A stretch of 64,000 nt of DNA from Larix kaempferi (Eukaryota; Streptophyta; Pinopsida; Pinales; Pinaceae), in contig BSBM01000047.1 in assembly GCA_027924585.1 (NCBI GenBank), positions 20,833,501 through 20,897,500 on the forward strand. The letters are read 5' to 3'. The first letter of the stretch is position 1, and the number at the start of each line of letters is the position of its first letter. A model generated the notes under the pieces. It did not search any database. It was not told the DNA's origin and saw nothing but the letters and a program-made list of their open reading frames with translations. The position numbers and the translations under genes were made by a program. Below, piece after piece: positions 46,331 to 57,167 of the stretch.

Positions 46331-47065
46331 GATGATGATGTTGACGACGCTGATGATGAGGATCATGACGAAGATGTTGATGATTATGAAGATGATGAAG
46401 ATGATGAGGATGATTAGGATGATGATGCTGATGACGATGAGGATGAGGATGATGATGAAGATGATGATGATGAAGATGATGATGATGATGTTGATGATGG
46501 TGGTAATGATGATGATGATGATGACGACGATGATGAGGATGAAGATGACGATGATGATGCTGCTGATGATGATGAGGATGAGGATGAGGTTGATGATGAT
46601 GACGATGATGAGGATGGTGATGAGGAGTATGAGGATGATGATGAAGATGGTGATGTTGATGAGGATGATGACGATGATGACGAAGATGGTATGATGATTA
46701 TGATGATGATGATGATGATGATGAGGATGATGATGATGAAGAAGATGGTGACGATGATGATGATGATGATGAGGATGATGAGGATGAAGATGACGATGAT
46801 GATGAGGATGATGAGGATGAGGATGAGGATGATGATGAATATGGTGATGAATATGGTGATGAGGAGTATGAGGATGATGATGAAGATGGTGATGTTGATG
46901 AGGAAGAGGGTGATGACGCAGATGATGAGGATCATGACGAAGATGTTGATGATTATGAAGATGATGAAGATGACGACAATGATGAGGATGATGAGGATGA
47001 GGATGATGATGAGGATGGGGATGAGGATGATGATGAAGATGATGATGATGAGGATGATGAAGATA

Positions 47066-47099
<34 letters not shown>

Positions 47100-47509
47100 C
47101 GAGGAAGAGGGTGACGACGTTGATGATGAGGATCATGACAAAGATGTTGATGATTATGAAGATGATGAAGATGACGATGAGGATGAGGATGATGATGCTG
47201 ATGAGGATGAGGATGAGGATGATGATGAAGATGATGATGATGAGGATGATGGTGATGATGATGATGATGATGTTGATGATGATGAGGATGAAGATGATGA
47301 TGAGGATGATGAGGATGAGAATGAGGTTGATGATGATGATGATGATGAGGATGGCGATGAGGAGTATGAGGATGATGATGAAGATGGTGATGTTGATGAG
47401 GAAGAGGGTGATGACGTTGATGATGAGGATCATGACGAAGATGTTGATGATTATGAAGATGATGAAGATGACGATGATGAGGATGAGGATGAGGATGAGG
47501 ATGAGGATG

Positions 47510-47549
<40 letters not shown>

Positions 47550-47668
47550 CGAGGAAGAGGGTGACGACGCTGGTGATGAGGATCATGACGAAGATGTTGA
47601 TGATTATGAAGATGATGAAGATGGCAATGATGATGCTGATGACGATGAGGATGATGATGCTGATGATT
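46331..47668 (+). repeat. GAT-type trinucleotide array with higher-order units
   Basis: About 1.3 kb made almost only of GAT, GAC, GAG and GAA triplets with occasional GTT, GCT, GGT, TAT, CAT and AAT. A ~43-bp landmark starting GATCATGACGAAGATGTTGA recurs at 46361, 46930, 47131, 47428 and 47581. The spacings after 46930 are 201, 297 and 153 bp, all multiples of three. GAAGAGGGTGAYGACG usually precedes it. The Met-rich plus-strand and Ile/Ser-rich minus-strand open frames are readings of the same array in other frames. Confidence 0.95.
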
Positions 47669-47823
47669 GTGAGGGTTGGATTTTCCATGAGTTTGACCAA
47701 ATTATTCCCTTTTCAAAAGGTAAACCTTGCTCACCTTGTTTGCAGGCAGATGATCTCTCTATTGGGTCAAATACCTTGTTTGCAGGTGGAGGGACAATAG
47801 TCGAGAATTGTCAAATTTTGTAG
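46690..47823 (+). CDS. possible Asp/Glu-rich coding frame (no Met start), uncertain
   Basis: In the frame that reads the array as Asp/Glu, there is no stop from about 46690 to TAG at 47821-47823 (377 codons). The frame leaves the array with about 50 ordinary residues (CEGWIFHEFDQIIPFSKG, then a Cys-Pro-Leu mixed tail). Upstream, the same acidic reading continues from about 46250 in a frame shifted by one base, with one TAG at about 46415 and a non-repeat lead-in (HDYVIKFKCID). Most variation within the array is at the third codon position (GAT/GAC, GAA/GAG). No ATG lies in this frame, so a start would need an upstream exon or the frame is a pseudogene or an accident of a triplet array. I recognise no family. 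Confidence 0.25.
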
Positions 47824-49309
47824 TTAAGAGTAAATCAATTTAAAGGAAATAAGGATTAACATGAAATGACATAAGTTGTTACTTTCTTCATGACAAAGAG
47901 TTAGATAGATTTCTCAAAATCATGTCACGTGATTGTAAATTTAGCTTTGGAAGTAATGTGATATTTTCAATTAAAATATAATGTAAAAAATTACAAATAT
48001 GATGTGGAAAATCATTAATACATGTATTTTTTATAGTGACAACATTACAAGTTGTCTTATTTATATTGAAAAGCAACTTTTTACCAAATTTTTATCTTGT
48101 TCACATTAAAAAGTAAAATTTTTAATGTAAAATTTGTAAAAAATTTCCAGAAACTCTTAAGGATATAAATAAATAAAAATTATCACATTTCTAAGAATCA
48201 TAGAGGTTTATGGTTCCCTTATATAGTTCGGTCGAAGACCCCATGTAGCCTTGACTCCTTCCAGGTTTTTAGTCTCTTTGAAAGCACTTCAGTCGTATGC
48301 TTCTTTCGATATCCGGGTTGTGTTGGCGACAGTGATCACTTTTTAGTTATATAATGCAAGAATGAAACATATATTACTACTTGTACCACGATTTTCAAGT
48401 GATTGCATCTAAATACAAATACAAGATTCTTGGCGAGTAATCGTCAACAATCTCATTCAGAGCAAACAATTTTTGAGTTTATTACAAAGCGTGTTATGTA
48501 TAAGTCTTTGAGTTATGGCATGCCATTGAAAACAAATTTATCACAAAATCTACCAAATCAAAGACTCTACCAAATCACATAATAATTGAAAGGATGTTTA
48601 TTGTAAACCTTGAATTATTTGTCTAAGATGATAATAATGCCATAATTGTCAGACAATTACTAATAAATGCATAAGTCCAATTCTTCAGTTGGGCACCACC
48701 ACGTTGGTAATGCGGTCCTTATAGACCCGTTTCCATGTACGCATGCTTAAGTCAAATGCAAGGCATTTTACTGAACACACATATACAATTCTGCTAGTTG
48801 CATTGCAACTTTCCCGTCTTTTGCTTTTAGTTTTGGCAGGGACTTGAAGCTCTGCTTCTATCTCTCTTGGTTTTATAGCTTTCATTCTTTATGTCCCTGA
48901 GTCAAGTTTAAGGGATGTTACTGTTATGGTTGTTGATTGTGTCTTGTTGATTTGTTACCTTTTAAGGAACATCTTGTGGTTATGGTGGATTATGAATATA
49001 AATTCTTAGGGGTTCCCCTATTGTCACAGAGGGGATTAGTGGGAAGTTGCAATGGTCTCACATCTAGGGTAAATCTAATTTACTTTAATATTTATATATA
49101 TAAGGTGTGATAACTTTATTTGTAATCATTGAGTCTAAGATTATTTTTTATTAATCTTAATATCAAATCTATCAAACACTAATAAAGATTAAATCTTTGA
49201 AAATTTGAGAAAAGGCTTGTACTTCAAAGGATTTGGGCTCTCTCGGTGCTTGATAGATTGATTTAGGGATAAGATGGATTTAAATCAATATTATTTCATT
49301 TTTCATTCA

Positions 49310-49311
<2 letters not shown>
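47824..49311. other. non-coding, no gene seen
   Basis: AT-rich, with only short frames of up to 66 codons and no domain. Confidence 0.5.

Positions 49312-49378
<67 letters not shown>
49312..49378 (+). repeat. compound (AT)n(GT)n microsatellite
   Basis: An uninterrupted AT run at 49312-49346 is joined directly to sixteen GT units at 49347-49378. A short AC run (about 49571-49586) lies ~200 bp downstream. Confidence 0.97.
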
Positions 49379-49381
<3 letters not shown>

Positions 49382-50109
49382 AGCTTAATTGATTCAAATA
49401 TATTGTTTCAAGGAGGAGTTTGTCATGAGGTTTTTGGTTCTAAGCTAGATGAGGCTTAAGTCTGGATGAGTCTCGCTAGGTTACCAACTAGTATTGTATA
49501 TGACAATTGCACTACCCTTCATCTAAAAATTCGAGGGAAGAGGTGGGGACCTTGTGAGTTTTTCCTTGGAACACACACACACACACATAGTATAAGTAAG
49601 TCGATGAAGAGATAGATTATATAAGTTTCGACAAATGAAATTATTGTATTTCAATGAAGACACATTTTGACTTCCATCTTAGTTAGCCATGTAAACCTAA
49701 TATATTTTTAGCCCTATGGCATGGTTGTTATCCCAATGAAGTATATTATTGTTTGTAATCAAACAAATAGTGAGAATAAAGGAGTAGCTTAAAAGGAATA
49801 CATTAGCCATAAGCTTGACACATGTACTAGTAGTACTTTCTCACCTCAAGCAAGTATCACCAACTTGGCCTTGCATAAATCAAATCCCAAGTTAAGTTTT
49901 CTTCATCATCATTATATCTTACCACATGATGTTTTAAACTTTACCTATAAGACATGTTAAATAACTCAAACAACCTTATACGCGTGATGATAACTATCAT
50001 TCATTGTGGAGAGAATGCTTTCAGGAGGCTATTATGCGGTGGTATATTGTATGTGCATAAGTGATACATAGTCATTGCATTAAGAGTAGTGAGTGCTATA
50101 CAACCCAGT
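49379..50109. other. non-coding, no gene seen
   Basis: Nothing recognised. Confidence 0.5.
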
Positions 50110-50610
50110 ATGGGGGAGATGTTGTCACATAACGTAACACAATGTTATGTTACCAAAAAAAAAAAAAAAAGTAAGTAAAAAAAATTCATGTTGGCTCATA
50201 AAATAAAAAGTTAAAACCAAATAAAAAGTAATTAAAAAAATCAATGTAGGTTCATAAAATATAAATTTAAAATTTAGCAAACTTCTTTTTGGTTGCCAAA
50301 ATTTAGCAACATAAGAAGTTAGAGCTTCATAAGATTCAAAACTTTGATCAATTTTTCAAGGATATAGATCAATTCATAATTGGACAAAACCCTAAGGGCA
50401 TCATTACAGCATGCACTAAAATTGGATCATGGCAAAACCCTGATCATGACTAAAATCTATTTGATTCTTCTTAAATATGTGACTAGAAAGAAACTATTCT
50501 TGCTACAACACTTAAGTGGCACCATTTGGGTGTGTTACATGTAGGATGATGCGACATCCTTTGGTTATACATGTGGTACAACGTTGTGTAACAAATTCTC
50601 CCGTATGGCA
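50110..50610. repeat. inverted pair of LTR-start-like sequences with a poly(A) between
   Basis: TATGGGGGAGATGTTGTCAC at 50110-50129 looks like a polypurine tract followed by an LTR start. The minus strand at 50610-50581 reads CATACGGGAGAATTTGTTAC, a similar arrangement facing the other way. Sixteen A residues lie at 50155-50170. No coding sequence lies between. Confidence 0.35.
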
Positions 50611-51184
50611 ATGAAACACACCTGCATAGACTCGCCCTACCATACCACTGACACTCAAGTCAATTCAATATGACATTATGCTACATGATATTTATCCTTT
50701 CATATTATGCATCTCATATATGAACAAGTGATCGTACTAAATAAATGAAAATAAATTTATAAAATCCTTGTCTTTATTAAACATGAAATATGACATTTTT
50801 TTTTCAAAATAGGAAAAAACCTATAATATTTGGAACTAACAACCTAGTCTCTACTAATACAATATCAAGACCCCACTGTACTGTTACATCATTGTGTGTA
50901 AACAAAACCTATCCATCTAAAATAACTTGCTAGTAAACCATAAGGACACTAACTTCTACATCTATTAGATACCTCTCGATTTTGGAATATTACCATGTTT
51001 CCTTACATTTGAAGAAAATTAACTTTAAGTAAATCAAAAGTAGTTTTAGTGATACTCCAAAACCAACTAGTCTCATTTGAACATGTAACCTTTAACCCAT
51101 GGATAGCAAAACCCAGTTGAAGTTTAACCTCATGCGCAATAAACCCATAAATTAAGTTTCATTTTAATTTCATTAATTAAGAAA

Positions 51185-51310
51185 GGAACCTTGTGGATGG
51201 TTTAAGAAATAAAATCTACATGATTATGGTTTAAATCTAAGGGGGAGTAAGAATGGAACCTTGTGGAGGGTATAAGAGTTAAAATCTACACGATTATGGT
51301 CTCCTGTCTA
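51185..51310 (+). repeat. 70-bp direct duplication upstream of the PPR pseudogene
   Basis: GGAACCTTGTGGA at 51185 and 51255, each followed by AAAATCTACAYGATTATGGT. The preceding sequence (50611-51184) is AT-rich with nothing recognised. Confidence 0.75.
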
Positions 51311-51383
51311 GATACACCCATTTTACTGTACAAACAATTCAGATACTAATGGACATAAATTACAAGCCAATTCAGAGTATGTT

Positions 51384-53424
51384 TTGGAGAATTTTTACCA
51401 CAGAAAGAATTTAGCAGGTGCTATGCTGATTACTAGAGGCTTTAAATGTAATGTAAGCAAACAAAGATTGCATGCATTTGTACTCCACTTGGGTTTTTCC
51501 AGAAGCGTTTGTTTTACTGCTCCAAACATTGCCAGAAATGAAATTTCCAAACATAGAGATGCTGAGCATCGAAATCGAACACAGGGTACCAATCGGGATG
51601 TTGTTTCATGGACTGCATTGCTCAGATAATATGCCAGGAACAGGAGAGTTGAAGATGCACGTCGAGTGTTTGACGAAATTCCTGAACGAAATGTGGTCAC
51701 ATGGAATGCCATGGTCACAGGATATTGCCAGAATGGAAGAATGGAGAATGCGCACCAACTGTTTGATAAAATGCCTGAACGAGATGTGATCTCCTGGACT
51801 ACCATGATCACAGGATACTCACAAAATGGAAAAATAGATGAAGCGCGGCAGCTGTTTCACAGAATACCCAAGCCGAGCCGAGTTTGGTTACATGGAATGC
51901 CATGATTGCAGGATATGCACACAATGGGAGAATAGAGGAGGCTGGCATATTGTTTGACAAAATGCCTGAAAGGAATGTGCTGTCGTGGATTACTATGATA
52001 ACAGGATATGCAGAGAGCAGAAGAATTGAGGATGCGCGGCAAGTGTTTGATACAATGCCTAAGCTGAGTTTGATCACCTGGAATGCCATGATATCAGGAT
52101 ACGTTCAGAATGGGAGAATGGAAGATGCACGGCAACTCCTTTGACATAATCCCGGAGAGAAATGCAGTCTCATGGACAACGATGATTGCGGGGTATTGCC
52201 AGAATGGAAGAACAGAGGATGCAAGGGAACTGTTTGATAAAATGCATAAACGAGTTGAGTTACATAAGAAGAATGTTGTCACATGGACTGCGATGATTGA
52301 AGGATATGCGCAGAGTGGACAAGGAGAAGAAGCTCTGAAACTATTTTCAAAAATGCAATGGAAAGGAATGAAACCGAACCAGTCTACATTCAACAGTGTT
52401 CTTAATGCATGTGCAACCTTGGCAGCACCGAAGGAGGGGCAGCAGATTCACAGTCTAATATTGAAATCAGGGTTCGAGTGTGATCTCTATGTGGGGAACG
52501 CTCTTATTAGGTTTTAACTCAGAAGTATTTGTGGGTAATGCCTTAATTGCCATGTATGCAAAATGTGGGCACATAGATGATGCACGCCAAGTGTTAGATG
52601 AAATGCTGGAGCAGGATGTGGTATCATGGAATTCATTGATTACAGGATTCGCCCTTCATGGTCGTGGGAAGGAAGCACTCCAACTTTCTGAACAAATGCA
52701 ACTTTTAGACATCAAGCCCAATAACACCACCTTTATTGGTATTTTATCTACTTGCAGCCATGCAGGCCTAGTGGACGAAGGCTGGCGATATTTCTACTCA
52801 ATGACTAGAGATCATTGCATCACACCAACTGCAGGTCATTATGCCTGCATGGTAGATCTTTTGGCCCGTGCTGGTTGTCTGAAAGAGGCAGAAGAATTTA
52901 TCCACGAAATGCCATTTAAACTCGATGCTGTTGACTGGGGGTCCTTGCTTGGTGCATGCAGAGTCCATGTTAATACTGAAGTAGCTAAACGTGCAGCAGA
53001 ACACCTATTTGAACTGGAACCAGAAAATGCAGGTACATATGTGTTGCTGTCAAACATTTAATCTGCAGCTGGTAGGTGTAATGATGCAGCAAAAATACGA
53101 ATTTTGATGAAAGACAGAGGGGTTAAAAAGAAACCGGGATGCAGTTGGATTAAGGTAAAAAAAAACATTCACACATTTGTTGTAGGGGACAGGTTGCATC
53201 CTCAAACATATGCAATTTATGCTACGTTGGAGAGATTGGCTGGCGAGATGAAGGAAGAAGGTTATGTGCCCAGCACAAATGTGGTGCTACACAGTGTTGA
53301 TGAAGGAGAGAAGGAAAATGTTCTTCGCCACCTCAGTGAGAAGATGGCCCTGGCTTTTGGGCTTAACAATACAGCACCAGGGACCCCTATTCACATTTCT
53401 AAAAACTTACGTGTAGATAATTAA
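51384..53424 (+). pseudogene. pentatricopeptide repeat (PPR) gene, PLS class with E domain and truncated DYW
   Basis: PPR proteins of this class bind organelle RNA and specify C-to-U editing sites. About nine to ten repeats are visible, with the usual phrases NVVTWNAMVTGYCQNGRMENA, RDVISWTTMITGYSQNGKID and NVVTWTAMIEGYAQSGQGEEA, then HAGLVDEGWRYF and GHYACMVDLLARAGCLKEAEEFI, and the E region DWGSLLGACRVH to ELEPENAGTYVLLSNI. The PG-box-like PGCSWIKV and a partial DYW domain (RHLSEKMALAFGL, then PGTPIHISKNLRV) follow. The sequence breaks where CGDCH is expected. Damage: a stop near 51609, frame changes near 51885, 52130 and 52500, and TAA at 53059 where Tyr is usual. The HSE zinc-ligand motif reads HLSE, so the deaminase core is also altered. 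No intron was seen; the 5' start is unclear. Confidence 0.92.
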
Positions 53425-53551
53425 AATCTTATGCATTAGGTAGTTTCTCCATATGCAATGATGCATTAGGTAGATAATTAAAATCTTGGAACTTTGTTGG
53501 AACTTTGGGTAGTTTCTCTATATGCATTAGGTAGATAATTAAAATCTTTTG
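53413..53551 (+). repeat. 57-61-bp tandem repeat at the PPR truncation point
   Basis: GTAGATAATTAAAATCTT starts at 53413, 53470 and 53531, with TATGCATTAG and GTAGTTTCTCYATATGCA between. The first copy coincides with the last codons of the PPR frame. Confidence 0.85.
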
Positions 53552-54721
53552 TGGTTTTAGCGACATTTTTTATCTAGTTCAACTCCTCTCATAAAAATTG
53601 GGTTGATTACAGTATACTGTTGCATTTCAATTAAACCCACGCAGTAGAGGGTGGGACCACGATTGAGGAAGTCTCAAATGATATAAGGGGAGGAGGTTAT
53701 GGTTGGTCGACAATGAGGGAGAAGTATAGGAGGGAGTGATCATATATAGGGATCGAGATGATAGAGAAACAACAGATATAGGGGAGGAGGGTATGGTTTC
53801 CCAGGATGTAGTCGACCACACTAGCTCTCCCACTATGAGGAAGAGACATAAATCCACTGGAATCCGAAAATCAAGGGATTCCTTTTAGGATCAATAGTTC
53901 AAGAAACTCACTAGGTTGCAAAGATGCCTGCCATAAGCTTTAAGAATTCCCAAAGCATTGTCCAAAATCCTATGGAGGTCCACTAAATCTAGATCAATTT
54001 TGTGTAGACAGAGAGAATCCTTGGACCTATCATGAAGTGGAATTTGGTGGGCTCTTTTCTTGGTATTGAAGTCTCTCGATATGATGATATACCCTGATGT
54101 TGAGTTTTGAGCAATATCTACATATAAATCCTGGTAAGGGTCCTCGTTTGAATCTCCATGGGAGAAATACTTGAGGACATGGGTGGAAAATATCATACTA
54201 CAATGAAGATGTCTCACGGAAGGTGTAAGCCATGGACCCAAATCCACATGAATCTTGCGTAATCATCTAATGCAACCATTGTGACTCTGCACTGGAGAGA
54301 GTGTCTGATCAAGCAAGCTATTCCCTATCAACCCCAAACACTACCTGAGATTCATGTCTCCAGTCAACAAACTGATAAACATTGGTATCCTTGATGAGGA
54401 AATAATAGACAAAATAATATTAGTTTTAGGGTTATAGGTGGAATGTTATTTTGTTCCATAGGTACTCTTCTACTTCACATATTTTGCTCCTATCTTTTAT
54501 TGCTTACATGTTTCATTTAGATGGCACTGGTTTATGCCCTTTTGAACCTATACATCATGATTTTGGAGTCACTAAACTTTTAAAGTAATACTCCTATTGT
54601 GCTCTATATTTTTCAAGGTTTATCATTCAGATTTCCTTTCATGATTTTTTTTGTTATTCTATTATTTGGATTATTATTCTGGAATCTTGACTCATCAACA
54701 TGTTATATTTTTCTTTTGCAG
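53552..54721. other. non-coding, no gene seen
   Basis: Weak minus-strand frames (53627-53857, 53891-54247) have no domain I trust. The region ends in a T-rich tract leading to a splice acceptor. Confidence 0.45.
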
Positions 54722-54985
54722 ACACCTCAATATCCTATTGCACATACTATTGGATACGAAAAGTATAAGATTGATGAATTCCCTACAGGGACGAATGCAA
54801 TTGTTGCAGTGCTTGCTTATACATGGTAAGATAATATTTGTGGATTGTATTTACATTGCAATTTTAGTGTTTTCATTTATCATTTGGATTAATATTGTTT
54901 TTGCAGGTATGATATGGAAGATGCCGCGATCTTAAATAAGTATTTTGTGGAGCATGGAATGTTTCGTGGTCGACAGATCTATCAG
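54722..54985 (+). pseudogene. NRPA2: two exons of an RNA polymerase I second-largest-subunit gene (fragment)
   Basis: Exon A (54722-54825) follows TTTTGCAG and reads TPQYPIAHTIGYEKYKIDEF then PTGTNAIVAVLAYT. An 81-bp intron (54826-54906, GTAAG...TTTTTGCAG) is followed by exon B (54907-54985), reading YDMEDAAILNKYFVEHGMFR then GRQIYQ, and a GTTGG donor-like site. The pattern TPQ-PI...DE(F/Y)P(S/T)GTNAIVAV-YTGYDMEDA-ILNKSSVERG is that of RNA polymerase I subunit 2, which forms half the active site for rRNA synthesis in the nucleolus. Here the usual TGYD is TWYD and NKSSVERG is NKYFVEHG, changes in highly conserved positions, and I see no neighbouring exons. This suggests a captured or decayed fragment, though a live gene with very long introns is possible. 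Confidence 0.75.
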
Positions 54986-55694
54986 GTTGGTTTTGTTGTG
55001 TTTTATTCCATTCTTTAATCTTCCTCTCATTGTCTTAGTACTCTTCCTTTCATGCATGCAAACCATACACTTTACCATGGGGCTAGAAGATGAAAACTTT
55101 GTTTTTGAAGAATCTTTGAACTATATTGAAATATGCAGTATGAATTTCAAAGTTCAAACTAACATGCATATAAGTTGATTTTGAGTCTAATATTTGGAGC
55201 ATTTGGCTATAGAAACATATTATCTAAGAGGAATGTCGCACAATATTTGGCTTGGTCTTGCAGTTTGTAAACTTCCATTGGTCTTCCCAATGATATATTT
55301 TCCTATTGCTTTAAATCCCTGGAAACAATTTTTGAATGATCCTAGTTAAAAAGAATCATATAGTGTTGTGGCCCTAGAAATATCCATAAACAATAATCTA
55401 GAGATTGATTGTTACTTAGCATATTCCATAAAATCGTTACAAAGTGATGGATTTGCAGTGTAGCTAACTCATAAGTTGTTAAATGTCTTTATGTTTCAAA
55501 GTAAATCGTCCTTTATCATTTAGGATTGGTGGGTAGTTATGTTTTCAATGGATTAGTTCTATTGAGATATGAGAAATTAAACATATCGTAAATGTGGGAT
55601 ATTAACTTCTTGTTTCCCTTCATTTAGAGTGGAAATCTGGAAAATTCTTCTCCTCATGTTGTTCATGCGTTTAATATCTTTGTGAATTAGTATA
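54986..55694. other. probable intron or non-coding sequence, no exon seen
   Basis: T-rich; no further polymerase exon was recognised. Confidence 0.45.
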
Positions 55695-56366
55695 GTGTCC
55701 TAGGATGCTTGGAGAAGATCCTTGATAACTCGTACATAAGAAGCTAGATGTGGATAGACCTTACTTGGTGAGAGTGATAACAATAAAAGAATGTCTGCAT
55801 CCCTATGCCAGTATTGTAGGTATGTTTTACCAATTTTCAATGAAGGGACTGCACATGAAACAAGACAATTTTTTCCTTTAAATATTTAAAGGTAGGTCTC
55901 AATTATCTATTAACAAATTTTTGCATGCCAGTTTTTGAGTGATGTCCTCACGAAGTTCCCAAGTCTCATTAATTCAATTTTTAATGATACACTACACAGG
56001 GACTCTACACATGAAATATCTGAATTAACAGTGTCTTGGGATGCTTGGAAAAGGTCCTTGACTCCTATAATTAAGAATCTAGATGTGCATAGAACTTATT
56101 TGATGAGGGTGATAACAATAAAATAATGGTGACATCCCTGGACCAGTATGGTAGGCATGTTGTACCGATATTAAACAATAGGAATCAACTTGAACCAAGA
56201 CACTCCTCTTCTTTAAATATTTAAAGGTAGGCCTAAATGTATCTATCAACAAATTTTTTCTTGTGAGTTTTTGGGTGATGTGAGATGCCCCAATGAGGCT
56301 TCCAAATCTCCCTAATCCAATTCATTATGATAGATTGCATATGGAATTGACAAAAAATATTCCAGT
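55695..56366 (+). repeat. 336-bp tandem duplication
   Basis: GTGTCCTAGGATGCTTGGAG at 55695 matches GTGTCTTGGGATGCTTGGAA at 56031, and the following ~300 bp align, including AATATTTAAAGGTAGG and GTTTTTGRGTGATGT. A 63-codon frame in copy 2 is not conserved in copy 1. Confidence 0.85.
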
Positions 56367-56524
56367 AGGCCCTACGGTTTCTTCCTGAAATGGTATGCAG
56401 AATTTGTCATATCAATAACAAAGATATCAATTGGAGTTTCTCCAGCCTCAATATTTCCTTGTGGTAGTGTTATCATGCAAATATGTACTAGAAAACCTCC
56501 CTAATAAATATAGGCAATCTATCT

Positions 56525-57154
56525 TGTTGATGTATTTGTAACTTCAGAAGATATTCACTTGTATATTACATTTGTACTTTATTGTATCTCCAACGGAGAT
56601 GTATTATTCCTCCGATTGGAAGTGTCGTCATGTGTACTTGCAAGTGTTGCAAGTTATATTGTAAGTATCGTAACTTATATTTGATGGGTTATTAGACCAC
56701 CTTGATGGGGTCGGCCTTGTATGAGTCTTGTGGGTCAAAGGGTTATTAGACCACCCTAGAGGGGTCGACCCAGTCAGCATTATGTTAAGTGGTTAAGTTG
56801 GGGCCAACCTAGTTGAGTAAAGGACAAGTCAAGTTAGTGTATAAATAGAGAGTGTGTCTCTCTCATTTTACACATTCTATTCATTCACTCACTTCGCATT
56901 AGTGAGAGAAGAGAAGGGTGCACACAAGTGGAGGAGGAGCATGCTGTTGAATTTATCTATCTCTTGGGTTTGATCATTGTGATCTTGTATTGATGCTTAT
57001 TCTATCTCTGAGGAAGTTGTGGGGTTTTTCACCTTCTTGGTTTTCCCTGGTGAAATGTTTTGTGTCTCTTGTCTCTTATGCTTGATATGATGTACATGTT
57101 GTTCTTTCAGTTAAGATCCTAGATTAGAATGATCGAAATTCTGAAAAACTAACA
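56525..57154 (+). repeat. copia 5' LTR (630 bp)
   Basis: TG...CA termini. By eye about 30 base differences from the 3' LTR plus one 14-bp length difference, so the insertion is not recent. Confidence 0.95.
56840..56847 (+). promoter_or_regulatory. copia LTR TATA box
   Basis: TATAAATA within GTGTATAAATAGAGAG. The same box is at 62607-62614 in the 3' LTR. It is the likely core promoter, with transcription starting ~30 bp downstream near the CTCTCTC-type stretch. Confidence 0.75.
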
Positions 57155-57167
57155 TGGTATCAGAGCC
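57155..57167 (+). promoter_or_regulatory. copia primer-binding site
   Basis: TGGTATCAGAGCC starts at the base after the LTR end and matches initiator tRNA-Met. Confidence 0.95.

Noticed and set aside
46414-47700. 428-codon minus-strand Ile/Ser frame and 369-codon plus-strand Met/Arg frame
   Set aside because: These are alternative readings of the GAT triplet array; only the Asp/Glu reading continues sensibly into unique sequence and shows third-position variation.
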